Assembly (NCBI GenBank): GCA_022225965.2
Contig: JAKJXP020000106.1
Span: forward strand, 84,774 to 148,773
Direction: 5' to 3'
Length of the DNA: 64,000 nt
DNA from: Diatrype stigma
Lineage: Eukaryota > Ascomycota > Sordariomycetes > Xylariales > Diatrypaceae
A program made the position numbers and the translations under genes. Of this stretch, positions 20,054 to 32,100 are shown piece by piece; position 1 is the stretch's first letter; each line of letters opens with the position of its first letter. The notes below the pieces were generated by a model. That model did not search any database. It worked only from the letters and a program-made list of their open reading frames with translations, and was not told where the DNA came from.

Positions 20054-23000
20054 GATCTAGCAGGTGGAATTAGCTTCATGCCCAGCATCCTGAGGGATAT
20101 GCAACAAGGCATAGATATGCAAGATCTGCGGGCACCCAAGGACAGGCGAGGAATGGACTTTTGCTAATTTGCTCATCTGCTAACTGGCCGTTCTGGAAAG
20201 GGCCAGTCGCATACCAGAGCCCATAGTAGACCAGACGAGTACATGATGGATTGTCCTTGCATCAGGGAAAAGTGGGAGGTGGAAAGGCGGGAGGGAGTGT
20301 GGGAGGGAGTGGGAGTGGGAATGAAGAGTGGGAGTGGGAATGGGAATGGGAGTAGGAGTGCGGAAGCGTGGAAGTGTGGACTCACCTAGCAGCATCATCA
20401 TCATCATCATATAGACGACATGCTGTCAGCATATATATGCATCCGGTGGTTTGCGTCCCCGGTCCCCAGTGGTTGTCGACTTGACAGACACGACAGGCAC
20501 GGCAGGCACGGCAGGCACAAACAAATGAGCGGCGTAGGCGAAGTCTGCTTCGCCTGCTTGGTATAAAATGCGAGGTTGAACTGGAGGTAAAGTGATGTGC
20601 ATCAGGGTGTGATCAGATCTCCTGAAGATCTCTGGTCATACCCCGATGGCCCGGAATAACAAGACTGCAAGAGTATAAGGAACGAACGAGTGGAAGGGCG
20701 TGTCGTCGAAGACCACACACAGATCACACCAGGTTGCCTAGAGGTGGGTGTAAATGATGTTCTCCTTCGATGCAGGATGTATGTATGTAGTTTTGCCTCC
20801 CATTCAACATTCTCCCGAGGTCTTGATTCTGTCTGTATCTCTAGCAGGTGCAGCTGGTTTGGCTGGTGTAGGTAGCGTACATAAGCACATGCACAGTGGC
20901 AGACTAGACCCGTCGCCTAATGCCCAAGCAGACCCAGTTGTGGATTCCCTCAGGCAGGTACAACGTGCGGATAGAACCAATGCGATCTCGTGTATAGCGG
21001 GTTGACAGGCTATCACAAACTCAAGGGGGAAGAGCGGCGGGTATTGCTGAATTGTTGCTCAATTGTCAACTTGTGAGGTGTGTCTTCCTGCTGTCATGGC
21101 AGCTTCTGGTGGTTGCGCTCATCACAGCGGGCTGCTGCGGTAACCAATAGCGTCATGCACACCAGCTTAGACATAAACAATGCCATTTGGGTGGTCCGAT
21201 TCCATCCTGCTCCGAACCTGGAACCAAGCTGCAAAGGTGCTAATGCAACGGGTCAGCCGCTAGCTTACCTCTACTTGGTATGTACAAGGTACACATGTAC
21301 GAATACCTACGCTGCGGTGTAGGTACCCAGGCTACGAATAGATAGTCTCCAATGCTTATGGGAATGTATTTAGTACTTCTAACGACTTCTGAACCTTTTC
21401 CTGGGCTTTACCTGGCCGGGGTCTGCCTCCAATTTCGATGCTTGTCCGAACAAAAATAGTATCGATATGTGTACATACATGTATGCTAAGCTGCATGTAT
21501 GTAACTACAGTACGTACATACGCCGGTAGGTACCTACTTCAGCACATGCATACCTAACTCCCGACTTCCGGCTGGGCTACATACATATGCATCCTGAGTA
21601 AATCATCGCACGGGATTCAACTTCGTGCCCCTCTATCGGCGAAGAACAACCAACTTAAAACAAGTTCTCATGTCTCCGCCAACATAGCAGGTAGTCCCGC
21701 TATGGGGTATTCCCGTAACTTTCTTAATGTCTCACTTCTTACCTTCGTATTGGTGGTCATCATTTTTATCAGCCCGGAATCTTACTGGTCAAGTCGTGTG
21801 GCTTTTCTTGTTTATCACAGATCTCTTTAGAAACCTCGAGTCTTGTAAGGTTGTATTGATAAGCTTGGCTTTCATGATAAGCCACGCTGACAATGAAGCT
21901 TTGCTGGGCAGCTGTTGGACTCACTTACATCGTGACTTAGATGAGCGAATTTCAATCTTCCTAATCGGGCAATTTTAGTCAAAACGTACTATACTACGTA
22001 GTAGTAGCCATGGAGATCGGAGTGTGAATAAGAGTAGAAGGCCGAGTACGAAGTACGGAGTGCGCAGTTGTGATAAGCCCCGTTTATATCACATTTATTG
22101 ATCGTGTGCCACCCTCCGAAGTCAGGACTATTTCGTGATCCGGGAACAGTTGCGCGTGTATCTAATATTATATCAGCCACTTTCTTTTCTTGAGCCCTAT
22201 TATATTTGATGTTATCAGATAAGTGCCAGCAAACAACATTTGCACTGATCCTTCGATAAGTATTCATTCCAAACCCTACGATGTGCTATTTTTATCCCCA
22301 ATTCCATCATCAGGGACCTGTGATGTGATCATTTGGCATTATGATTAATTCGCAATCTGCCGACCTCGAATGCCTCAGTACTCACCATATAATGCTGGGA
22401 ACTAAGGTAGTACTAATACACCGCCGGTTGAGCCGTGTAATGTGAATGTCGAATACTAGATGAGTGTCACTCACAGCTATCAATCAGATAATCAACCACT
22501 CAAACAATATCCAATTCACTAACTGGGATATCACGTCAGTTTGCAGCTGCTCAGATATATGAAAGCGCATGATGTCTCAAGTCCAGATCTCACTAACGCA
22601 TTTCTTATGATAACTAGACGCACCAGCCCTTAGCACAGCTACACATATACATGACTATAGACATGTAAGTCCACGCCCCGGGAAAGGAAAGTAAATCAAG
22701 AGACTATATTTCGGAGTGTTTGATCTCCCAATCGAATAGTCCAACGTACCAGGTCCTTGCGTCCAAAGGTGATGCTATCTATTGATTCTTCAATGGCCTC
22801 TCGCCACAATCAAGAAGTTTGAGTAGAGCAAGTATCTGTCATCATAAACTATTGCTTGTAAACATAAACGTTGAGTCCCTATGTTGGCCCTAATAAAGTA
22901 TTCAGTCTATAAACTACCCCTGAGAGTATATGGAACTAACGTGTTTTCCTTTTGTAAGCTAGTGTACGTATGAACAGGGATTCCTGGCACCACTTCAGGG

Positions 23001-23136
23001 ACATCTCCATCAAATGATTGAAATACTCAGTCAGGCAAATAGTCTGGTTATGTCTGAGAAGATATCCTGATTCTTAGCTTGCCTGCCAAAGTATCTTCTT
23101 GTGTCATTCGTGTGTTGTGGAAGTCAAAGTCCATGG
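20054..23136. other. Intergenic, 3.1 kb, repeat-rich
   Basis: No supportable gene. It contains the GGGAGT-type array at 20278-20360, a short (TCA)n at 20395-20411, an ACGGCAGGC repeat near 20490-20518, and many GTACATAC/TACCTAC microrepeats at 21280-21600. Open frames such as 21727-21978 and 21989-22267 have chance-like composition. Confidence 0.45.
20278..20360. repeat. Purine-strand GGGAGT/GGGAATG tandem array
   Basis: Degenerate tandem units (GGGAGTGTGGGAGGGAGTGGGA, GGGAATG) give an almost pure purine + strand upstream of the 20053 gene. Such tracts can form triplex or G-rich structures and may be a promoter element. Confidence 0.7.
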
Positions 23137-24009
23137 TCACGCTAAGACCGGAGACAGTTCATCGTCACTCGGATCTTCATCTTCCTCTTCGTACCCAGTC
23201 CCTTCTTCCCGCCTCTCTTCTTCCTTGCATTTCTCTGCAAGGTAATAGGGGTCCTCAAAGCCGAAAGAGAGAGTTAGCTGATGCAGCGTTTGATATAAAT
23301 CCGGGAACTGCGTGGGTCGGAGCCGTTCGATAATCCAGTCAGGCCTTGCGGCTAGCGGGCCACCGCATGGTTCGCCAACGTCCATCGTGCCTGTAGGGAT
23401 GGGAGTTGTGAATGTGGCGATTTGCACCGCACTTCGTAGGTTCTCTAGGGATTCTAGTATTCCAGCGTTAGGGGTATCCTCCGTTCTGCGATAGTGGGAG
23501 TTAGGTAGCTCATGCCATAGGCGAGCAAACTCTATAACGGCCCCAATCTCGCTTCTTATCTCCTGAATGTTATCCCAAGCCTGATTGAGGGCCCTAGCAC
23601 AAAAGCTACGACGCCTAGGCAGGTCGATGACTTGTAGCATGGACTCTTCCGGCCACGCCTCGCTCATGTTCATGTGGATTTCGGCTCCAAGTCGTACCAC
23701 TCTGAAGTAACTCTTGAGGTTCGTCTTGAAAGAGCAGGAGGCACAGGAACTTGCTGTAGCGTGCCGACTCGCGAACATGCCAGATGCAAGATCTCTGTGT
23801 GTGATTGAATGCCCACACGTATGTATAAGGTCTCTTCTGCAGTACGGGCAGGTCGGTTTAGATCCGCTCGGCAACCGCTCTCGAATATAGTCCGAGCGAA
23901 ACCTATGCGTGCATGGGAGAGTGACAAACTGGTCGTCACCCTCATCCTCGCGGCTATTATCACATCGTTCTGATTGTGTGTCCTTGACCGGGCTTGTAGC
24001 AGATTCCAT
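23137..24009 (-). CDS. Degenerate RING-like zinc-binding protein
   Basis: A single exon of 290 codons, ATG at 24009. The N-terminal 60 residues follow a RING layout: CDNS, then FVTLPCTHRF, RSDYIRERL and CPYCRRDL. The second Cys of the first CxxC pair appears as Ser, and the usual Cys of the C-I motif is Tyr, so at least two zinc ligands are missing. A further Cys/His cluster follows (HTCGH, ASSCASC). The rest is helical, with no transmembrane segment, ending in an acidic tail (GYEEEDEDPSDDEL). Ubiquitin-ligase activity is uncertain. Proteins of this kind are common in filamentous fungi as lineage-specific families. It stands alone, about 2.3 kb from the next gene. Confidence 0.6.
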   Translation of the reverse strand: MESATSPVKDTQSERCDNSREDEGDDQFVTLPCTHRFRSDYIRERLPSGSKPTCPYCRRDLIHTCGHSITHRDLASGMFASRHATASSCASCSFKTNLKSYFRVVRLGAEIHMNMSEAWPEESMLQVIDLPRRRSFCARALNQAWDNIQEIRSEIGAVIEFARLWHELPNSHYRRTEDTPNAGILESLENLRSAVQIATFTTPIPTGTMDVGEPCGGPLAARPDWIIERLRPTQFPDLYQTLHQLTLSFGFEDPYYLAEKCKEEERREEGTGYEEEDEDPSDDELSPVLA

Positions 24010-26295
24010 GGCGAGTAAATGTAACAAGAATACAGAGAATCAGTGTCGCAGAATGCTGTGGGTTGTTGGAAATCGGTTTGAGTCGTCCAAGGTACAAGAC
24101 ATATACACCCAGAGCGCCCAGGTATCCTGAAGAACCTTCCAAAGGATGTTGAGGCGTTATTCCAGAAGGTAATTACTTCTCAAACCAGCCCTGTAAAAGC
24201 CGCCACCAGCATTTCAGTTCAGAATGGCTCTTGCTCAGTGAGTCTGAAGAACTGTGATAGCATCCAGTTCTAGAAGAGGGTGGCCAGCAGTAGTCATCGA
24301 ATAAGCCGAACTTCAAGTAAGATGAACCAGGAAGGTGTAAAATCAGAATGAGTATCAGACTTTTGATTTTGTTTGGAAAGAAATGCCGTGATAGCGAGGT
24401 GAGATAGATGACGCGCAGCTTGCTCAAACCGAGTATATTCGTGAGCAGCAAGGATTCTTCCGCACGGGCACTGCTAATATATATACAGAGAGAGAGAGAG
24501 AGACAGAGAGGTTTGGTCGAGTTATAGTCTGGCTGATCAGAAAGAGTTTGCATGTATGTTTTGAGTTTGACCCTGGATATTGGAAACACCAAACTCTGGA
24601 TAAGTGGGATAGTATACACTAAAGAGTTTCCCAAATCGAAACCTTGTTACTGTTCAAGTAAAATAGAAAGTGCGTGCTTTTTGTCTTGGAACCTAGTCGA
24701 GCAGGATAGGGTGGCAATGGCATATCTATGTTAGGCTTGACTATATTCGGGGTTCAGACACTAAGGGGTGCGTAACTCCCCCTCCCCCTTTCGAGTATGA
24801 GACAAGCTACCTAATAACAGGACTAGCATACCAGCGCCAGCAGAGCATTGACTCTTGCACATAGGGTGTTGACTAACTTACAATTGATTGGCTATGTAAG
24901 TACATTTGAAGGGATTTAATCCCTTGATAAACCTCGCCAAGAGGGTATCTGGTTCATACCGGACAACCTGCACCATACCTTAGAATCCGCTGAGTAGCAT
25001 CCTGTATAATAGTATCATCGATGTCCTTTGACAACCATATCGATCACAACAAGACGCTACCGAGATGAGATTGACCACCTTATAGGAAGACTTCTTGTTT
25101 ATGCAGCATGCCCAAGATAGTGCTGGAAGCAGCTCTCTTTGATTTGTTATAAGATTGCAATATAATGAGCAGATGCTGGGTCATGTATAGATACGGACTT
25201 GAACCATTTTAGGGCCTTTTTTAATCTTCTCGTACCCCTCTTCGTCTTTGTAACTCATCGCATACTTACCTCTTAAGGCAGATCGTCAAGGGGTCAAAAT
25301 GGTGTAGAGTTGATTATTCGTCCACCTGCACTGGGGTTTCTGGATCCCTTGCATAGGGCACCACCTTGTTTTAGTCTGGTCCATCTAGTCTATATATATA
25401 TAGCTGCTGTCCTTCATCGACTTTCCAGCATACTGACCTTCAAAGAAACGACATGGAAAGACTGACGTAAAGCACCTTCAAGCTATAGGGCTGTAGGCTA
25501 GGTTGAGGGGGTTGTGAATGGTCTTTTCCAATGGAGAGATCTCGACGTACTAACCTAGCTCCAACTACACAGAATCAGCTCCCCTTAGCTATAGAGCCGG
25601 AGCCTAAGCCTTGATGGGACATAAGTACACAACCTAGCTGGTTTTCGTCAGTTGACTCCCATAATAGCTCTGTTGAATTGATAATTCAGTCCGTCAGTGT
25701 TCAACTGGGGGCGAGGGGTCAACTACATATTGTACATACAAATGAAGCGGATGAAGACATTTTAGCCTAAGGTTGAAGGCACGTGCACGGGCTGATGTAG
25801 GTGTAGGACTCAAGGAGTGGTAGGTACGCACAAGATGTGTAACGCACAAGCCACCAACATCTGGTGTTTGTGTACCTTCGCCTTGGTCGATATGATAGGT
25901 GGCTACCCTACGAAGTATCTGCACTAGGTACTTGCCTACTCCGCATGCATGTATGTTGCTACATACATCTTGGACTAGGTACCACGGGCGTCCATTGGCT
26001 GCCCTATTGGTTTGGCCCATATAACTCCGGCCAGTGCTGCCAAGGAACATTCAAAGTTATTTGGGCAGAGCATTGCCTAAGTCAACGCGCCTTCTTTGTT
26101 GCACGCGCTTTACTTTCTTCGCTGTCGCATTCTTTCCCGAACCTTGTCGACGGATTCTTTTCTCTCAATTCCCCAACATCCACTGTCCGTCAACCGTTTG
26201 ACAATAGCATTATCCATTCAATTGCATACGCAGTATCGATACTTACTTCCTTCCAGTCGAAGGCATCCTTTCATCACACAAAGCCACGAGCGACG
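24010..26295. other. Intergenic, 2.3 kb
   Basis: No supportable gene. A (GA)n microsatellite lies at about 24487-24508. The frames at 24173-24634 and 25694-26050 have chance-like composition. The last 250 bases before 26296 are pyrimidine-rich leader sequence of the SAP-domain gene. Confidence 0.45.
24487..24508. repeat. (GA)n microsatellite
   Basis: About ten GA units with one interruption, following ATATATATACAGA, in the spacer left of the SAP-domain gene. Confidence 0.8.
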
Positions 26296-27307
26296 ATGTC
26301 TGACTATGCCTCACTGAAAGTGCCAGAGCTCAAGAAGCTCTTGCAGGAGAAGTCGCTTCCTATCACCGGGAACAAAGCCGATCTGATTGCGCGCCTTCAA
26401 GGATACGACAAATCGCAGGAGGCGCCGAATGAGAAGCCCGAGGCTGCGGCCGGTAAGTTCTTACAATCTTCATTCTTCGTCGCTTACCTAATTTCTGTTG
26501 CGTAAATCCGAGTCGCATAGAACCCAATATCGACAAGTCCATACTAACTAGTTTCCTACAGCGCCACCTCCAGAGGATGAGATTGATTGGGATGATGATG
26601 ACCCATCGACTACCACTGTGACCAAGCCTGCGCAGCCTGAGAAACCTGCTGCGCCAACAGCGGCCGAGTCCCAACCCGCTGCCGAGCCCGCTCCCGCCGC
26701 TGCAACCGAGAAGGATGCAGTAGCAGCTGCGGCGCCTGCTGAAGAGACTACGACTGCAGAGAAGGCCGCTGAGAAGACGGAAGAGAAGAATGGTGCGGAG
26801 GAAGCAAAGCCGGAGGCACCCAAGGTGGACTTCTCAGCGCACCTGCCAGCATCCTCGGCAGACGAAGAGACACGCAAGCGCGCTGAGCGGGCGAAGCGCT
26901 TCGGGATAAGCGAAGAGGATGATGCCGAGAAGAAGAAAATCGAGCGCGCGCAGCGCTTCGGTCTCGACGAGACCGAATTGACGAAGGGACTAGACGCAGC
27001 GCTGCCGGAGAAGAGACGGCCGAAACGGGGACGCGAGGGTGCTGACGGCGGCGATGGCGGTGACCGTAATGCCAAGAGACAACAGGGCGGTGGCGATCGC
27101 AACGGCGGCGGCCGGCATCGGGGGAATAACCGTCGCGAACGTGGAGGGCGTGGAGGGCGCGGAGGACGTGGTGGAGGTGGCAGGCACGGCGGCGGCGGTG
27201 GTGGTGGAAGACGGGATGACAGGCCTGCTGCAGGGAAGGCTGTGATAAGCGACCCTACCGAGAAAGCCAAGGCAGAGGCTCGGGCCAAGCGTTTCGCTGG
27301 TGCTTGA
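26296..27307 (+). CDS. THO1: SAP-domain RNA-binding protein, Tho1/SARNP (Hcc1/CIP29) family
   Basis: Two exons, 26296-26452 and 26562-27307, give 300 residues. The 109-nt intron begins GTAAGT, contains ACTAAC and ends CTACAG. Residues 1-40 are a SAP motif (LKVPELKKLLQEKSLPITGNKADLIARLQ). An Ala/Glu/Pro-rich linker follows, then the Tho1/MOS11 C-terminal repeat pair, each with a (K/R)RAxRFG(I/L) core at about residues 170-210. An RGG-type tail rich in Arg and Gly, and a final AKAEARAKRFAGA repeat, complete it. Tho1/SARNP associates with the THO/TREX complex and the DEAD-box helicase Sub2/UAP56 in nuclear mRNP assembly and export. The RGG tail would add RNA binding. Long frames on the opposite strand are shadows of its GC-rich coding. 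Confidence 0.88.
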
Positions 27308-29130
27308 GGAAGATCCTGTCGGTCAAGCAAGCAAGGGCACCCCGGGATTCCTAATGATAGACACGGGTCTTGGAGCCTGGTTGTAACAAAATACCGAATC
27401 TTGTTTACGCAGAAAAACAAACCATCATGCCGAGGGGGAGAATGGGTATGGACGGCGCAAAGGTTGGAGATATTCACGATGGTCGAGTTGCTCACGATGG
27501 TGTTCGTCATCAAACACGATGACTGCCTAATAATAAACATGCGGGTTTCTGATGGGCACATGCTTCCTTGCTAGCTTGGGTTCATAGCGGACCGGGTTGA
27601 GATCCTACTCCTACATTGTTTCGTCTGTGAGACCTGGTATAGATATTTGTAACTGCTGGATCTCGGAGACGATTCGTTCATTAGGGTACCAAGGGTGATT
27701 TGTGCCATGCCTATATGTTGAACAAGTCCTCATTCCAGCCAAAATTTGGCACTGGAATATGCAACATGAAGATTTGGCTACATTGAATTGGTGTCTCGAT
27801 TTTGTCTCGATTTGGATATGGAACTAGACTACTACCTACCTATGTATGTATGTACCCTAGGTTAGTTATCACCTATGTATGTACCTACCTGTCTAAGTCT
27901 CGCCTCGGACCTACTTCGCACTTAGCACTGTCAGGCCCGGGGCTAACCTGACTACATACTTGTATGTATTGGTGTATAAGCACCACTGACGTGACATCGC
28001 AGTTAACACAGGTCGTTGAGGACAGTTTGTATTAACCTGGAAGATTCATTGACAATTGAAGTGGGATGTGTTCCGGATAATATCTGTGTTACCTACCGGA
28101 CTTCGTCAGACGTATACTCAGATACCATTGCAGTATATACCGCACACTACATCATAGCCTGATAAATATAGAATATGGGAGTATCAGAGTCCGCAGATGG
28201 TCTTGACTATACTTCATCAGGGCAACCGGTGCTTGTCACTCCATTTTTCGCTATGTGGGCCTGCTACTTTGCCTCATATCGACGCTTTATGAGAGGCTCT
28301 GAAAGTCAACTATGACGGTATTCCATACATACCCTAGGTAGGCTGGTAGGCTAAGCACATAAGGTGATAAGAATGTACATACAGGTACCTTGATAGCCGA
28401 CCACCTGCAGTTGCTACCAGACTGACATAATTCCTCCCGGCGCTCATAACTGCGTAGGTGGGCACTTGTATGTACCTACATGTAGTTAGCTCATGCGCCA
28501 TGGCTCTATGGCTCTAGGGCTCCATGGCCTGCTTCATGGATGCCCTGCCATGCTTTTCAAGGCTCCCGGGTTCTTTACACGTACGTCCTAACTGAAGGCT
28601 AAACCTACTAAAACATGGCCTGACAAGTTAAACGTTTCTCCTGTTCTGCATCACAACATACAACGAACTCCAGTTCACCCCTTCGACATCCCGAGGCCGC
28701 ACCGCTTATGATGATAATGACGATGATAGCATTGTTGTAACCCGCATCGAACGAAGAATGGCCTGTCTGTAATTTCTAGCATCTACGAATTTCTTATTTT
28801 ATCCTGTCGTTGTATAATAAGTACATGTACGTTGCGCCGTTGGCTCCCTCGAGTCCTCTTTCCTTGCATGCGCTTCCCCCCTTATTGTTGCCAGTCGCAT
28901 CATCTAGCCATCGATATTTCTTGCTTTGAAAAGGCCAGTAAGGCTATCATGGTGCCTTGAAGCTTCTACTCTTCAAGCATCAATACCACTACCCCTAGCC
29001 CCCTTAAATGACTATATGAACAACCAGAGTGGCGCTGTTTGTATCGTGCTGACATGACCTTACCTGATAGTACCGCGTTTCCACCTACGGGGCTCTTTCC
29101 ACTTCGATATTTGTGTAATTAGCGATTGTT
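27308..29130. other. Intergenic, 1.8 kb
   Basis: No gene is seen. Tetranucleotide-like ATGT/TACC microrepeats at 27835-27895 and 28320-28500 dominate. The GGCTCTATGGCTCTAGGGCTC stretch at 28503 is a short local repeat. The last 300 bases should hold the Sec16 promoter and leader. Confidence 0.45.
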
Positions 29131-32100
29131 ATGGGATCAAACAACCCAGCTGCCCCGTGGCATCCTGCCGCGATGCCGAATTTTAATCCCGAAGACGTAC
29201 CTTCAGACCCAGAGTCTTTATCGCAACGTCAAACCTCCCCAGCTCCAGATACCCAGTCCAGCGGGTTTGACCAGTCCCCAACAGTACACGACGCGTCACT
29301 GGAAACGATAGAACCGCAACAGTCAAGCCATGCTGGTGGATTCCTCGACCAGTTTGACGACGAAGACCCCGAGGCTGCCGCGTGGGATCTATCGAATCCT
29401 GCCGAGACAGACCCTATGCAACAGGAGGATCATGAGCCTGGTTCCAACGCAGAAGAAGCCGCGGCTGATGAACCACCATCGGAACCTGCGGTGACTAGCA
29501 ATGCAGCGAAGCATTCAAGCACGATATCGTTTGCACGCACTGTGTCTCACGAGGTAAGCTTTATGGACGACGAGGAGGTCGAGTGGAATGTCCAACGGAC
29601 CGATACCGACCCCTTCGACTTCATGGGCCCGGACGACAGAACCAATACATTCCCGGCAGTTCCGCCCACGACCGACGAGCAGAGCGATAGCCCGCCCCCT
29701 TTGACCCAGGCTCAAGACATTCTGCACGACATGGAGAAGGATGTGTCTTCGCCCGATCTTGGTGGATGGTCGGCGCACGAACACGGCCAGCCTGAAACAG
29801 AAGAAAGCGTCTTAAAGGATGAGTCCTTCCAACAATTCGTCGGCGGGGAGTTAGCAGGCACAGAACAAGAGGCAGCCGATGCTCGATTTGAAGAAGGGTT
29901 ACCATTGATTTCACACGAGGAGGCTGAGCAACCAGCTGCTAATTCCCAGGATCTGCATCCAACCGTAGATGACCTATTTGCGAATGAGGATGATGGTGAT
30001 GATTTCTTCAGCCAGGCCAAGAACGAAGCGCAGTCGAGCCTAGAAGAGGACGACTTCGATCATACTTTGCACCGGAAGTCTACGGCAATGGTACTTGGAG
30101 AGGCTATGCAGTCTGCAGAAGCCCCAACTGGCGCCGACTTGGGCATTCCAAGTCCAACCGAGGAAAAAGCGTCGAAAGTTCAATCCGCAGTAACGGAGCA
30201 GAAAACAGAGGCCGTTAATGGGGGAACCAACTCTGACGCGGCGCCAACCGATGTTGATGCCAAGTGGGCAGCAGCATTTGGTGATGATGACGACGATTTT
30301 CTGCTCGAGACAGCCTCCGAGTCCAAAGATAAAGAACTCGACCCGAATGAAATCTTTGGGAGTGATGACGAAGGATTCTTAGAAGACACGGCTGAAACGT
30401 CCGCAGCGCCTCCGACCCAGCCAGCAGCAAGCTCGACACCCGGGCTCAATGGTCATTATGCGCCTGGTCACCTTCAGTACCAACAACCACAGTCACCATA
30501 TAGTCCCTACGCTCCACAGCAGACTATGTCGCAACCGCAACTAATGCAACATCCATCATACGTCCAATCGGCAGTGTCTACTCCCACGGCGTCTTCTTTT
30601 GCCCCCCCTCCAAGGCCAGATCTCCCGAAACCTCAGAGCTTTGTGGACAAGTCTAAGGGAGGATACCAGTCTCCCTACGATTTGCCAATGGAAGTGGTGA
30701 AGCCAAAGAAGAGGGCAAGTATGCTACAGCTTCCGCGTACCACATCCACACTTCCTGCACCCCCATCTGGTCCGCCATCTGGTCCGCCGAGAAGCGCAAG
30801 CATGTATAGCCAGCCACCTCCACCCTCCGGAGGCTCAACTGCAAGCCTATCGCCTTCGGGCTCGAGCCATTCACCACAACTGCCGCCGCCGCCCAAAACC
30901 CAGCCTCCGTTGAAAAATAAGCCGAGCTTCTTTGAAGACTTACCAATGACTTCGAGACCTCGCCCCGGTTCGCGCCATAGCACCCAGCCTTCCCCATCAC
31001 ACCCGAGCCCTTATATCCAGCAGGGCCCTCCTCGCGGGCCTCTATCGGCACAATTATTACCGTCTCCTGGACTGCAACCACCGGCTCTTGCGTCACCAGC
31101 TGTTTCTCCACCTATGCTTTCGCCGCCGGTTTTTTCGCCGCCTATGTCACAGGGGTCTCAAACTCTCAGTCCCGGAATGCCCTCATTAGTAGCTCCAGAG
31201 CTTGTCAGTCCTTACGCCAACTTACAGGCTCCACCCCAACCGCCAGTAAGCACTGCTCCGGCTTCTAATAGATATTCTCCTGCGCCGCCACCTGTAGCAA
31301 ATGGCGGAGTTCCTCCACCTGCTGCAGCGAGCCGTTACTCTCCAGCACCCCCCCCTGTTGCTCGTTCGCATAGCGTTGGTTATACACCCGCTTCGGCACC
31401 GCCCCCACCTCCCGCGCTACCTCATCAGCCGAGAACATCTAGTCCACTTGCTCATTTCGAGATCACGAATGAGAAACACGCGAACAAAGTATCGGGTCCT
31501 GTTCATGCTGATGGCGTCTCCATACCTCGGGCAAATTCTCATTACGAGCCTCGACTCACTAGATTGCCCTCATTACCGCCAACGCAAGAGGTCGAAGAGG
31601 AGTCGCCATCAGTGGCGTCTCCTCCAGTGGTCGCCAAATCGAACGCTGCAAGCTCTCCTGCCGAGTCGAGATACAGCCCCAGACAAACGAGCCATACGCC
31701 ACCACCTGTACACTCTCAGCCTTCGAGCGTGTTGTCGCCACCTAAACGCCCTGCTTCGAATTACATGCCGCAGACGCAACCCGTGGTTCAGAGGGAAGCT
31801 AACTTCGTTCCACCCCCTCGCCCACAAACACAATCTCCCACTGCGTTCCGTCAGAGTGATCATGGAATCAAGCCAGTGGATGCCATCCCTCGACCATCCT
31901 CTGTACAGGGTCCAACTTCTCCACGAATCCTCCACTCTATGCAACCCATGCAGCCTGTTGTGAGAGCCCGTGGGATATCGCAGTCTCTTTCTCTGATCCC
32001 TCCCACTGATGGACGTGAAGTTGATCCCTTAGAACGATGGAAAGGTGCTCCATTAATACAGTGGGGCGTTGGTGGTGTTCTTGTTACGTCTTTCACCAAG

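Noticed and set aside
24173..24634. 153-codon minus-strand ORF near the RING-like gene
   Set aside because: Leu/Ser-biased chance composition with the (GA)n microsatellite inside; no start context, domain or splice support.
26548..27561. 337-codon minus-strand ORF
   Set aside because: It is antisense to the SAP/Tho1 gene. Its Pro/Arg/Ser-rich product is the mirror of GC-rich Ala/Glu/Gly codons; the + strand has clear domains and splice sites.
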